Origin: an uncultured Sulfitobacter sp.
GTDB taxonomy: Bacteria; Pseudomonadota; Alphaproteobacteria; Rhodobacterales; Rhodobacteraceae
NCBI RefSeq assembly: GCF_947497275.1
Contig: NZ_CANMFS010000010.1
Location: forward strand, 51,283 to 115,282
Reading direction: 5' to 3'
Length of the DNA stretch: 64,000 bases
Part shown: positions 42,979 through 50,722 of the stretch, piece by piece
Layout of the letters: each line of letters opens with the position of its first letter
Position numbering within the stretch: the first letter of the stretch is position 1
Translations under genes and position numbers: made by a program
The notes under the pieces: model-generated
Told to the model about the DNA's origin: nothing
The model's input: only the letters and a program-made list of their open reading frames with translations
Databases searched by the model: none

Positions 42979-43568
42979 CACTTATCGCGCTGTTTGCGCT
43001 CGTCGGATGCGCCTTTAAGTTTGACAATCTTCGCGGCGGGACGCGCTGGTTCCGGCTCGGGCATCGGCAGGGGAATTACCACATCAGCGGCATCCAGCAA
43101 ACTATACTCCCAAGCAACACGGTTGCCATCACGAGCAACCACACAAATGTCGCTCACAGCTGTTTCCAACTTATTCAGTTTGTAGACGACCTCGACGCGC
43201 TGAACTTCCGGCAAGCCAAGCAGATCTTGCTCGTGATTGTGAAAGGCGAGTGCCATCTGCGTGGCAACGTTTGCAGTGCGTCCTGCATCGTCCGCCTTTT
43301 TGAACCGGAAAAGAACTTGATCCTGCATCATGAATTTAAGTGTTTCGGTGCCCTCGATGATGTGAACACCATCAAGGTCCGTGAGTTCGGTATGCGCTTT
43401 GCCGATGATCTGTTCCCAAACGAAATTCGCACGGCTACGTTTGCAACGCCACACGCCAACGAAATCGCTGGCCATCCAATCATCCCAAGATTCGTGGATT
43501 ATGGCGACAATCGAGTCGCGGATTTCGTCAATGATCGGCTTGACGACAGCCTGATTTGGAATCGGCAT
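42978..43568 (-). CDS. Unknown partner of the XRE-ImmA/IrrE protein
   Basis: 196 aa, no signal. It starts with an acidic helical region (NQAVVKPIIDEIRDSIVAIIHESWDDWMASDF) and includes VWRCKRSRANFVWEQI and an unusual C-terminal Pro/Glu/Lys tail (PLPMPEPEPARPAAKIVKLKGASDERKQRDK). I do not recognise the family. The tight coupling to the ImmA/IrrE gene suggests a two-component stability or defence cassette in which this protein could be the effector and the XRE-peptidase the control element. Confidence 0.6.
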   Translation of the reverse strand: MPIPNQAVVKPIIDEIRDSIVAIIHESWDDWMASDFVGVWRCKRSRANFVWEQIIGKAHTELTDLDGVHIIEGTETLKFMMQDQVLFRFKKADDAGRTANVATQMALAFHNHEQDLLGLPEVQRVEVVYKLNKLETAVSDICVVARDGNRVAWEYSLLDAADVVIPLPMPEPEPARPAAKIVKLKGASDERKQRDK

Positions 43569-43584
43569 GCTCGGCCCCTATGAT

Positions 43585-43629
43585 TTTGTCGTTAAGATAC
43601 GGCATGCAATTTACAAAAGCAACGACAAA
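43585..43629 (-). promoter_or_regulatory. Promoter of the XRE-ImmA operon flanked by a 9-bp inverted repeat
   Basis: Reading the minus strand, -35 TTGCTT (43622-43617), a 17-bp spacer and -10 TATCTT (43599-43594). The arms TTTGTCGTT (43585-43593) and AACGACAAA (43621-43629) border the -10 and cover the -35, a plausible operator pair for the XRE protein. A second palindrome, CCTCATGAGG, lies near 43660. Confidence 0.65.
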
Positions 43630-43853
43630 TTATTCACAATTCAATTCTGAGGGTGGTCCTCATGAGGTAGGACCCACTTCTTATCTACATCAATGACCGC
43701 TTTTCGCCATCTCTGATGGGCGCTCGAAGGGGCAGGTCAGTCACACCGAGCGCCCAGATGAGGCCGCTACTGTTCTGCGCGGGCGCTAGGCCCGAATGAC
43801 CGGATCAGGCAAAGCGCAGCCTCGGGCTCTCTGGCCGCAGGGTTGGTGATCTT

Positions 43854-44174
43854 TCAGCTGATTTCCGGATCACCGACGGTTGTGCCAGCAGCCATCGCGT
43901 CCACGGACCACTGCGGTTTACGCCCACGACCGGACCAGGTGATGGCCGGGTTGTCAGATTGCTGGTACTTTGGTGCGACTGGGGCGCGCTTGGGTTTGCT
44001 ATCTTTCCCGACCAGTTCCGCCAGGCAGTAGCCCATTTCTCTGACCACAGCTTCTACCTTGGCGCGGGCTTCCGCCTTTTGTCGATCCTGTTAGGTGGAG
44101 ATCGCCTTGGCGACGTCCTTCTGCATTTTGTTCAGCTCGCTAAGCGACAGCGCCTCGAGATCGTAATCAGCCGT
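43854..44174 (-). pseudogene. H-NS-family nucleoid protein, broken by a premature stop
   Basis: The frame read from 44174 encodes an almost complete H-NS/MvaT-like protein: DLEALSLSELNKMQKDVAKAI at the N-terminus and the DNA-binding core (NPAITWSGRGRKPQW) at the C-terminus. A TAA at 44093-44091 interrupts it about 28 codons in; the reading then continues with QDRQKAEARAKVEAVVREMGY. The expected start codon appears as ACG at 44174, so initiation may also be lost. An intact copy would silence foreign DNA; this one is probably inactive. A short internal start at 44048 could still give the DNA-binding part only. Confidence 0.75.
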
Positions 44175-44557
44175 ATTATGCCTTGTGTACTGAATGTTCC
44201 GGTATCGATAGCCCGCCGCGGCATGGGCCCGCAACTCCCGTATACAGGTGGCAGGAGACAAGGGTTTGGTTGATCCATTTTCTCTGCCGCCTGTGTGGGT
44301 GCTGGGCTTCGGTTCAGGCAGTCCCGATTGGCAAGATGACAGGGTCTGGCATGGGCTCCCCGCGCCACTCTGACTTCTGTTCCATCCCTTCGACTGACAA
44401 TCCCCTAATCCCGTTCGGCCTCCTGCGGGCAACCCCGCGTCAGCCCGGGCCGAGTTGGCCGCCTGTGGCGTCCTGCCCGCTCCACCCCGGTCCTTTGGGG
44501 GTTTCCGGCGTCCATGCTGTCCACCGTGCACGCGTCACCCGACGGGCTTTTTCAGGG
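44175..44557. other. Gene-poor stretch before ssb
   Basis: No convincing gene. It holds several GC-rich short inverted repeats and the fused debris 5' of the H-NS relic. Reading frames here lack ribosome sites and typical codon use. Confidence 0.5.
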
Positions 44558-44588
44558 TTTTGTCGAAGGGACGGTCCCGAAGACAGGA
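44558..44588 (+). promoter_or_regulatory. Structured leader of ssb, class B copy 2
   Basis: Outer stem TTTTGTC (44558-44564) with GACAGGA (44582-44588), two G-U pairs; inner stem GGG/CCC with loop ACGGT. Compared with the leader at 41249-41287, loop pattern A-Y-G-G-T and the GACAGG arm are conserved while stem bases differ. Confidence 0.45.
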
Positions 44589-44604
44589 AACACAGGAGCT
44601 TATC

Positions 44605-45009
44605 ATGCAGAACATCGTCATCCTCGCCGGCAACATCGGTCAGAAACCCGAAACCCGCACCACTCAGGGCGGCACCAACATCACCAACTTCAGCCTCGCT
44701 ACCTCGCGCCCCCGCCTCTCGGAAGGTCGCGTGCTGCGCGACGACAACGGCTACCGGGTCATGGATACCGAATGGCACCGCATCACCTGCTTCAACGGTC
44801 TCGGCAAGACTGTCGCGGAGCATTGCGAAAAGGGCATGAAGGTCCTCGTCCACGGCCGTATCCACTACAGCAAGTGGATCGACAGCATGGGGAACGACCG
44901 CTACGGCTGCGAGATCATCGCCGAGAAGGTCGACTTCCTGAGCCGCCCGAAGTCGACCGAGAACGAAAACCCCGAGCTGGTCGACCGCGACGACGAGATC
45001 CCGTTCTGA
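44605..45009 (+). CDS. ssb: Single-stranded DNA-binding protein
   Basis: A 134-aa OB-fold SSB: NIVILAGNIGQKPETRTTQGG, the conserved DTEWHRITCFN segment and KVLVHGRIHYSKW, with the acidic tip DDEIPF that contacts partner proteins. It lacks the long Gly/Gln linker of chromosomal SSB, so it is a short plasmid type, protecting ssDNA after transfer or replication. A 9-bp hairpin terminator follows. Confidence 0.93.
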   Translation: MQNIVILAGNIGQKPETRTTQGGTNITNFSLATSRPRLSEGRVLRDDNGYRVMDTEWHRITCFNGLGKTVAEHCEKGMKVLVHGRIHYSKWIDSMGNDRYGCEIIAEKVDFLSRPKSTENENPELVDRDDEIPF

Positions 45010-45031
45010 GGAACGGGGTCTCCCCCTCGAG

Positions 45032-45053
45032 CCCGGCGGGGTTACCCGCCGGG
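45032..45053 (+). terminator. Terminator after ssb
   Basis: Perfect 9-bp stem CCCGGCGGG / CCCGCCGGG with a GTTA loop, then TTCGGCTT. Starts 22 bp past the ssb stop. Confidence 0.7.
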
Positions 45054-45182
45054 TTCGGCTTACGCGACCTGCCTTCATTTTAGTCACGAAGTGGACCGAA
45101 TAGTAGACTGGTCACCGTCCCGCCCGAGCAATGCCACATTCGCATGTCGTTGTTGCACAACTTGCTGACTGAGGTGCTGTGT

Positions 45183-46220
45183 ATGAACGAAATGCTTGTC
45201 CTGACCCACGCCACTGAGCGTGATATAGACCTACTGCTAGTCGAGGAATTTGCTGCCTCACCTTTGTTCATTTTGGCCATACTAAGATCTATCAGCCTAA
45301 GTGAATTGGTAGTTGAGCACGCGTCGGTCATGCACTCCGTGCGCCGCATCCACAGTCGACGCGAGATCGATATTTCGGTTCGGGTGCAGACGAATGCCGG
45401 GGATGTCCTGTTGTTGATCGAGAACAAACTCGACACATCTGAACAGCCACGTCAGGCCGAATCCTATCGTGCTGAAGCTGTCGAACAGGCGGCTGGTTAT
45501 CATCTGGTACGCACGATCCTTGTTTGTCCGCAGGAATATCGCGCTGCAAATGCGGTCTTCGCCGCGGGTTTCGACCATGCAATCAGCTACGAAAGTCTCG
45601 CCAAGTTTTTTGAAACCCGCGCCGCTCGTGAGACAGGCGAATTGGGTGGTCGGCTTGCGCATCGCGCTAGCATGATGCGGCAGGCTATCGAAAAACAGCG
45701 GCGCGGCTATACTCAGGTTGTCCATCCAGCCAAGCGGCAATTTACGGAACGTTATGTCGCGCTGTTGCGCGAAACCGCACCTGAGCTCGTCCCTGGACCC
45801 TCGATGCTGCGCGAAAGCGCCGCCGACAGTGTGACCATGATCTTCGCTCCAGAAACCCTACCGAAATGGACATTCTTGCCGCAGATGCGGATCGTCCATC
45901 AGCTTCGCGAGGCAAATGCCAATATCAACTTCTACACGTGGGGCGATCATTTTAATGAACTTGCTGCCCAAATCTCGGCAGATTTGGCCGGAACGGGCAT
46001 CCGTGCTATCCCAACGGTAAACAAGCGTAACTCAGGGCGCGCCGGTCTCATGCTGGTCGTGCCAACTCCGGCGTTGGACCATTTCACGCCCTTTGATGAG
46101 CAGATTGAGTCTGTGCGCACAGGGATTGTCGCAACCCGTTCCTTGCGCGAATGGTTAATCTCACACCAAGACGCTGTGCGTGGCTGGGCTGCACTGGTAC
46201 CCGACAAAAAGCTCCCCTGA
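45183..46220 (+). CDS. PD-(D/E)XK-like nuclease-family protein
   Basis: About 345 aa from the ATG at 45183 (GAGG 10 nt before; an ATG at 45144 is possible). Residues about 61-90 carry a PD-(D/E)XK core: REIDISVRV (D63) and LLIENKLD (E80, K82) followed by QPRQ, as in nuclease superfamily members. The rest is helical with a C-terminal mixed domain. No methyltransferase or helicase is adjacent. It is probably an anti-phage or anti-plasmid nuclease inserted between ssb and the DUF932 gene; its lower GC and different codon use support transfer. Confidence 0.65.
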   Translation: MNEMLVLTHATERDIDLLLVEEFAASPLFILAILRSISLSELVVEHASVMHSVRRIHSRREIDISVRVQTNAGDVLLLIENKLDTSEQPRQAESYRAEAVEQAAGYHLVRTILVCPQEYRAANAVFAAGFDHAISYESLAKFFETRAARETGELGGRLAHRASMMRQAIEKQRRGYTQVVHPAKRQFTERYVALLRETAPELVPGPSMLRESAADSVTMIFAPETLPKWTFLPQMRIVHQLREANANINFYTWGDHFNELAAQISADLAGTGIRAIPTVNKRNSGRAGLMLVVPTPALDHFTPFDEQIESVRTGIVATRSLREWLISHQDAVRGWAALVPDKKLP

Positions 46221-46289
46221 TTGGCCTTGCTCTCAGACTGATGGTGGGTATCCGCATTTTTAGAGTCCGAGGAGTGCCGGGTTTCCGGT

Positions 46290-46329
46290 GACGGGTTGAA
46301 GGCTGGGAGAGTGGCTCCCGGCGACCGTT
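46290..46329 (+). promoter_or_regulatory. Structured leader, class A copy 2
   Basis: Outer stem GACGG (46290-46294) with CCGTT (46325-46329, one G-U pair); inner stem GGGAG (46305-46309) with CTCCC (46315-46319), loop AGTGG. Directly before CAGGAGATATCC and the DUF932 gene start. Confidence 0.6.
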
Positions 46330-46343
46330 GCAGGAGATATCCG

Positions 46344-47543
46344 ATGAGTGTTGTAGAAGTTTTGGATCCGGTCGCGCCGACGCGTGCTGGTGGCTGGAAA
46401 GTGGACGTGAGCCGGGGTGAGCGGAACGGGCGGGTGTCGTCCGAATGGTTCAACCGGCCTGATGACGAGCGGTATCTCTCGCTCGACGATCTCTGGGCCA
46501 ATGTGAAGGGTCGCTCCGAGCGCAGCCGGAGCCGGGTGGTGCAGACTGCGGACATCCGGGTCGAGGCGGCGCGCGACAACCCCGAACGGTTGCATCTGAT
46601 GCTGCCGAAAGCGCAAGAGCCTGTTGCGCCAACGCATTGGGCGTTTGGTCAGCTTGCCAGCATTGTTGGCGCTCCGGCGTCCTATCTGCGGCAGTTGCCC
46701 GCGCCGCTGGCGGGGATCAACCTGCAGTATGGTCTGACCAACCACCGCGCTGAGCAAGTCAAAACCTTCGAGACGGAAGATGGCCGCACCGAACTGCGCG
46801 CCGTGACCGGACCCGACTATGGCCGCATCCACGATTTCGAGCTGGTCGAAGCGGTGCAGCGCATCGCGGGCAATGGCACCGGCGACACGCGCTGGAAGGT
46901 GCCGGGCGTGCTCGACTGGTCGACCGGGGTCTACAACCCCGATGTCGAAATCAGCCGCGACACGACCACGCTGTATGCGTCGGACCGCGATGTCTTCCTG
47001 TTCCTGGTCGATGATCGCAATCCGATCGAGGCGGGCAAGTTGCCCGATGGCTCCCCCGATATCTACTTCCGGGGCTTTTACTGCTGGAATTCCGAGGTTG
47101 GGGCGAAGACCCTCGGCATGGCGAGTTTTTACCTGCGGGCGGTTTGCCAGAACCGCAACCTCTGGGGCGTCGAGGATTTTCAGGAGATCCGGATTCGGCA
47201 TTCGAAATACGCCGCCTCGCGCTTTGCCCATGAGGCGGCCCCGGCGCTGACGCGGTTTGCCAATTCCTCGCCGCAGGGGTTCGTGAACGGCATCAAGGCC
47301 GCGCGGCAGCAGGTCGTGGCGCGCAGCGACGAGGATCGCGCGGATTTCCTGCGCAAGCGGGGGTTCTCAAAGGCCGAGTCTGGCAAGATCATCGAGAAAG
47401 TGCTGATGGAGGAGGGCCGCCCGCCGGAAAGCATTTTCGACTTCGTGCAGGGTATCACGCGGCTTGCGCGCGATAAGAGCCAGCAGGACGCCCGGCTCGA
47501 CATGGAAGGGCGTGCCAAGAAGCTCCTCGACCGGGTCGGCTGA
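46344..47543 (+). CDS. DUF932 (phage/plasmid-like) protein
   Basis: A 399-aa protein of the DUF932 family, the LGT_TIGR03299-like plasmid/phage proteins often seen with ssDNA-handling genes. Recognisable segments: SLDDLWANVK, GQLASIVGAPASYLRQLPAPLAGINLQYGL, RAVTGPDYGRIHDFELVEAV, FYCWNSEVGAKTLGMASFYLRAVCQNRNLWG. No catalytic motif is known. Start chosen after GGAGATATCC and the class A leader. Part of the plasmid backbone set. Confidence 0.85.
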   Translation: MSVVEVLDPVAPTRAGGWKVDVSRGERNGRVSSEWFNRPDDERYLSLDDLWANVKGRSERSRSRVVQTADIRVEAARDNPERLHLMLPKAQEPVAPTHWAFGQLASIVGAPASYLRQLPAPLAGINLQYGLTNHRAEQVKTFETEDGRTELRAVTGPDYGRIHDFELVEAVQRIAGNGTGDTRWKVPGVLDWSTGVYNPDVEISRDTTTLYASDRDVFLFLVDDRNPIEAGKLPDGSPDIYFRGFYCWNSEVGAKTLGMASFYLRAVCQNRNLWGVEDFQEIRIRHSKYAASRFAHEAAPALTRFANSSPQGFVNGIKAARQQVVARSDEDRADFLRKRGFSKAESGKIIEKVLMEEGRPPESIFDFVQGITRLARDKSQQDARLDMEGRAKKLLDRVG

Positions 47544-47668
47544 CAAAGCGCCCATGCAGCGATCGCCTGATCCCGAGGCGGTCGCTGCACCTTTTTCTCA
47601 ACATGCACGCCGTTGGCTTTGCCCCGAGAGGGCAGGGGCTTCGGTGCGTGCAATTCAGCGAGACCCCC

Positions 47669-47839
47669 ATGACCCCCCAGGAAGAAACCGTCATCCTCGA
47701 AGCCCGTGACATCCTTGGTCGCTATCATCGTGGGTGCCGGGACAGAGCTGAGCCTGCGTGGTCTCGGCAAACTCTGACGCTCTGGCCAAATCTATCGCCG
47801 CCGCCCCTTCGAGGAAGAGGGCGGCGGTTTGGTCTTTGA
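47669..47839 (+). pseudogene. Possible truncated RadC/JAB-like N-terminal fragment
   Basis: A 56-codon frame beginning MTPQEETVILEARDILGRYHRG, which resembles the first residues of plasmid RadC/JAB proteins, but the catalytic JAB part is absent and the sequence becomes low-complexity Arg/Pro-rich (LSPPPLRGRGRRFG). Weak ribosome site. The remaining stretch 47544-47668 has no gene I can support. The likeness is by eye. Confidence 0.2.
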
Positions 47840-47874
47840 CGGATGAAGCGGGGAGAGCGGCTTCCCGCGCCGTT
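47838..47874 (+). promoter_or_regulatory. Structured leader, class A copy 3
   Basis: Outer stem GACGG (47838-47842) with CCGTT (47870-47874); inner stem CGGGGAG (47849-47855) with CTTCCCG (47861-47867), loop AGCGG. The GGAGA ribosome site begins 1 nt later. Confidence 0.6.
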
Positions 47875-47886
47875 GGAGATACTGCC

Positions 47887-48441
47887 ATGTTTGACCTTCC
47901 CCTGCCGATTCAGCCGAGCACACGCCCGATGGGTCCTGTTCCAGGTGCCCTGACCGTTACCCCTGATCCCAGCCTGCCTTTCGCGCTGACGCGGATGAAC
48001 CGGACGCCCGCGGCCCTGATGTCGGGTACCGCTGCCCCCGTGGTCGTTGAGCGTTTCACGACGCTGGCCGAGGCCATGCAGGGGGCGCTTGAGCATGCAG
48101 CGGATAACGGCCCCGATGCAGCGCCGCAGCTTCTGGTGATCCTTGATTGCGACCAGCGTCTGGTTCTTGCCGGGGCCGCGAGCCATGGCGCTGTGGCTTG
48201 GTGCCACCCTGTCGCCAATGCTCTTGAGGCGCGGGCCGTCGTGACCGGGGCGGTTCAACTTCGCGCCCAGGCTGTTCGCGCCACTGACTGGCACGAGCCT
48301 GAACTGGCGCAGCGGCTGCGTTACCGTGCCGATCTTCTGGATGCCCGCCTTGTCGATCCGCTCTGGCGCGCCTTTGCCGCCCGCGCGCTGCAACTCGCGG
48401 CGTTACGGCCGAGAGACAGAGGAGGTCTGGGAGAGGTTTGA
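47887..48441 (+). CDS. Conserved plasmid hypothetical protein
   Basis: 184 aa, soluble. The start at 47887 follows the class A leader and GGAGA. It has a Pro-rich N-terminus (DLPLPIQPSTRPMGPVPG) and an alpha/beta part with PQLLVILDCDQRLVLAGAASHGAVAWCHPVANALEARAVV and a helical C-terminus ending in DRGGLGEV. I do not recognise a family. It lies in the run of small backbone genes between DUF932 and the Fic cassette. Confidence 0.6.
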   Translation: MFDLPLPIQPSTRPMGPVPGALTVTPDPSLPFALTRMNRTPAALMSGTAAPVVVERFTTLAEAMQGALEHAADNGPDAAPQLLVILDCDQRLVLAGAASHGAVAWCHPVANALEARAVVTGAVQLRAQAVRATDWHEPELAQRLRYRADLLDARLVDPLWRAFAARALQLAALRPRDRGGLGEV

Positions 48442-48508
48442 GCCTTCGGGGGGCAGAAGAGTGCGCCACCCGGGGGGTCTGACCTGTCCTTACCGAACGG
48501 AGATATCC

Positions 48509-49000
48509 ATGACCCAGACTGAACCCACTCTGGCCGCAACGCTGCGGCCTTCCACCGTCGATTTCGGGGCGATCCTTGCCGCACATGCCGAACGCACCGC
48601 CCGGATCGAAGCCTTGCGCCCCGGCAACAAGGATCGCCTCTTCGATGGCCTCACGGCCGCCGGCATCACCCATGTCACCGTGACCTTCGACGGCGCCGGA
48701 GACAGCGGTCAGATCGAAAGCATCGGCGCTTGGGCGGGCGATACGGCTGTCGATTTCCCCGCTACCGAAATCCCCTATGCCGCGCTGACCTGGGATGACC
48801 CCGAGGTAGAGATGCGGCAGCTCTCGCTGGAGGATGTCGTCGAACAACTCGCCTACGACTTCCTCTCCGACACGCATGGCGGCTGGGAGAACAACGACGG
48901 CGCCTACGGCGAGTTCTGCTTCGACGCTTCCGCCCGCTGCATCCACCTCGAGTTCAACGAACGTTTCACGTCGTCCGAACTCACCACCCACAATTTCTGA
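48509..49000 (+). CDS. Small plasmid protein, DUF6878-like
   Basis: 163 aa. Recognisable features: FGAILAAHAERTARIEALRPGNKDRLFDGLTAAGITHVTVTFDGAGDSGQIE, an acidic central part and a conserved ending YGEFCFDASARCIHLEFNERFTSSELTTHNF. By recall this resembles the DUF6878 family; not verified. The GGAGATATCC ribosome site is the same as before DUF932. Function unknown. Confidence 0.65.
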   Translation: MTQTEPTLAATLRPSTVDFGAILAAHAERTARIEALRPGNKDRLFDGLTAAGITHVTVTFDGAGDSGQIESIGAWAGDTAVDFPATEIPYAALTWDDPEVEMRQLSLEDVVEQLAYDFLSDTHGGWENNDGAYGEFCFDASARCIHLEFNERFTSSELTTHNF

Positions 49001-49010
49001 GGGGGTGGCG

Positions 49011-49388
49011 ATGGCACATCCTTATCACCACGCGCTGTCCTCGGTGAAGAAATGGGGCGGCACGGTCGAGGATTACCTCGCCGTGCATGCCTGGTTCGAC
49101 CAGAGCAAGGAAATCACCGCCGATTTCCGTCACCGGGCGCTGCGCCACCATGCGGAGGGCATCTTCATGGCCGCGACGATTTTTGGGCAGACCCTCACAC
49201 TCTCGACCGGGCGCATCATCCCGACCCGCTGGGTCGGCGAGCAGCATGTGAAGGAAGACCTCGGCTTCATCCCGAGCTTTGCCGAGTGGGTGAAGGCGAT
49301 CCGCCCTGAGCCCTGGATGGGCCGGAGCGCGCGTATTGAGGCGCTGGTCGATCCACATCTCGGCTCGCCCGTGGTCGAGGTCGGCTGA
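49011..49388 (+). CDS. Small plasmid protein, DUF6915-like
   Basis: 125 aa starting 10 bp after the previous stop. His-rich start AHPYHHALSSVKKWGGTVEDYLAVHAWFDQSKEITADFRHRALRHHAEGIFMA, then WVGEQHVKEDLGFIPSFAEWVKAIRPEPWM. It resembles DUF6915 by recall. Several conserved His residues (AHPYHH, RHHAEG) might bind metal. Co-transcribed with its neighbours; function unknown. Confidence 0.65.
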   Translation: MAHPYHHALSSVKKWGGTVEDYLAVHAWFDQSKEITADFRHRALRHHAEGIFMAATIFGQTLTLSTGRIIPTRWVGEQHVKEDLGFIPSFAEWVKAIRPEPWMGRSARIEALVDPHLGSPVVEVG

Positions 49389-49389
49389 C

Positions 49390-49587
49390 ATGACTGATCC
49401 AGCATACTTGCGCCTAGATCTGTCGCCGACGGCCTCGCCCCAGACAGTTCTGCGCGCGGCGGTCCGGGCGCTGCACCCCGACACGCGCGCCGTACGTAGC
49501 TTCCGTACGGCGCGCAAACGCTTCTACCGGCAGATGCTCTGCGCACACGCCGCGCGTCAGGCCGCAGGCGATCCGCCATCCGGCTGA
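49390..49587 (+). CDS. Small basic hypothetical protein
   Basis: 65 aa beginning 1 bp after the previous stop. Arg- and Ala-rich, with YLRLDLSPTASPQTVLRAAVRALHPDTRAVRSFRTARKRFYRQM. Tight coupling suggests it is real. No family recognised. Confidence 0.5.
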   Translation: MTDPAYLRLDLSPTASPQTVLRAAVRALHPDTRAVRSFRTARKRFYRQMLCAHAARQAAGDPPSG

Positions 49588-49621
49588 TCGCTTTGCCTCA
49601 TCCCCTTATCTCAATCCAGCG

Positions 49622-49639
49622 CCCGGCCCCTTGGCCGGG
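49622..49639 (+). terminator. GC-rich hairpin before 49663
   Basis: Perfect 7-bp stem CCCGGCC / GGCCGGG with loop CCTT, followed by TTTCTC. It may terminate the upstream unit or act as a leader element; the next ribosome site (AGGAGG) starts 13 nt later. Confidence 0.5.
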
Positions 49640-49662
49640 TTTCTCAATCTCAGGAGGTCCCA

Positions 49663-50082
49663 ATGGCGGATTACTTCACTCATTTCTCATGCCTGATCGA
49701 CGTTGGCAGTGCCGACAAGGCTGCCCGCGCGCTTGCGCTGTTCCAGGAACTGCGCGTTGCGGATCAGGACGCAGACGACCTAGAGGTCGCGGGTTTCACC
49801 CTCGTGCATCAGGACGCGCCCGAGGGCAGCACCCTTTGGATCCATGATGACGAGAACGGCGATGTCGAAGCCGTCATCCACTTCGTGCTGTGCCTTGCGG
49901 AAGATTTCGATCTCTCCGGCCTCTGGGGGTTTGAATATGCCAACACCTGCTCTCGTGCCCGGCTTGGAGCTTTTGGCGGCGGCGCGCATGTCATCGACCT
50001 CGGCAAGCGCACCACGATTGGTTGGACCAACACCAACGAGTGGCTTGCCGCCGCGCTGAACGGGGAGGACGTCGATGCCTGA
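49663..50082 (+). CDS. Conserved plasmid hypothetical protein
   Basis: 139 aa. Acidic alpha/beta protein (FTHFSCLIDVGSADKAARALALFQEL, WIHDDENGDVEAVIHFVLCLAEDFDLSGLWGFEYANTCSRARLGAFGGGAHVIDL). Its stop overlaps the following gene by 8 bp, so they are coupled. Similar proteins accompany antirestriction-like plasmid genes, but I cannot name a function. Confidence 0.6.
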   Translation: MADYFTHFSCLIDVGSADKAARALALFQELRVADQDADDLEVAGFTLVHQDAPEGSTLWIHDDENGDVEAVIHFVLCLAEDFDLSGLWGFEYANTCSRARLGAFGGGAHVIDLGKRTTIGWTNTNEWLAAALNGEDVDA

Positions 50083-50719
50083 GATCATCTGCACAACCGT
50101 CTACCAGTTCCCCGAGCTTTCCGACGCGGCCAAGGACAAGGCCCGCAGTTGGTATCGCGAACTTGGCCTCCACGACGACTGGTGGGATGCGGTCTATGAG
50201 GATTTCGCGCGGGTCTGCGAAATCCTTGGCATCCGCCTGAAGACCACGCCCGTCCGCCCAATGGGCGGCGGCACGCGGCAAAAGCCCTGCATCTGGTTTT
50301 CAGGGTTCTGGAGCCAGGGGGATGGCGCCTGTTTTGAAGCATACCTCAGTCACGCCAAGGGCGCTACCGCGCGCATCCAGGACTATGCGCCCCAAGACAC
50401 AACCTTACACGGTATCGCTGACCGGCTGCAGGCGATCCAGCGGCGCAACTTCTACCAGCTCGCCGCCGAGGTCAGCCACCGTGGCCGCTACTGCCACGAA
50501 TACACCATGTCGATCGACGTCACGCGCGACAGCCCGACCTGGCAGCCGCCAACCGAGGACGCAGAGGAAGCCGTGACTGAGGCGCTGCGCGATCTGGCCT
50601 GCTGGCTCTACCGCCAGCTTGAGGCCGAATACGAACACCTCACCTCGGACGAGGCCATCGAGGACGGCATCATCGTGAACGAATACAGCTTCACCGAAGA
50701 AGGGCGGCGGTTCGGGTGA
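50075..50719 (+). CDS. Conserved plasmid/phage hypothetical protein
   Basis: 214 aa, acidic and aromatic-rich (YQFPELSDAAKDKARSWYRELGLHDDWWDAVYEDFARVCEILGIRL, IWFSGFWSQGDGACFEAYLSHAKGA, HEYTMSIDV). Proteins like this are sometimes annotated as an antitoxin of a stability system; I would not assign that. It overlaps the preceding gene and ends 4 bp from the convergent Fic cassette. Confidence 0.6.
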   Translation: MPEIICTTVYQFPELSDAAKDKARSWYRELGLHDDWWDAVYEDFARVCEILGIRLKTTPVRPMGGGTRQKPCIWFSGFWSQGDGACFEAYLSHAKGATARIQDYAPQDTTLHGIADRLQAIQRRNFYQLAAEVSHRGRYCHEYTMSIDVTRDSPTWQPPTEDAEEAVTEALRDLACWLYRQLEAEYEHLTSDEAIEDGIIVNEYSFTEEGRRFG

Positions 50720-50722
50720 GGA

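Noticed and set aside
50075..50719. Antitoxin assignment for this protein
   Set aside because: No toxin gene is paired with it in its own direction and no antitoxin fold is visible.
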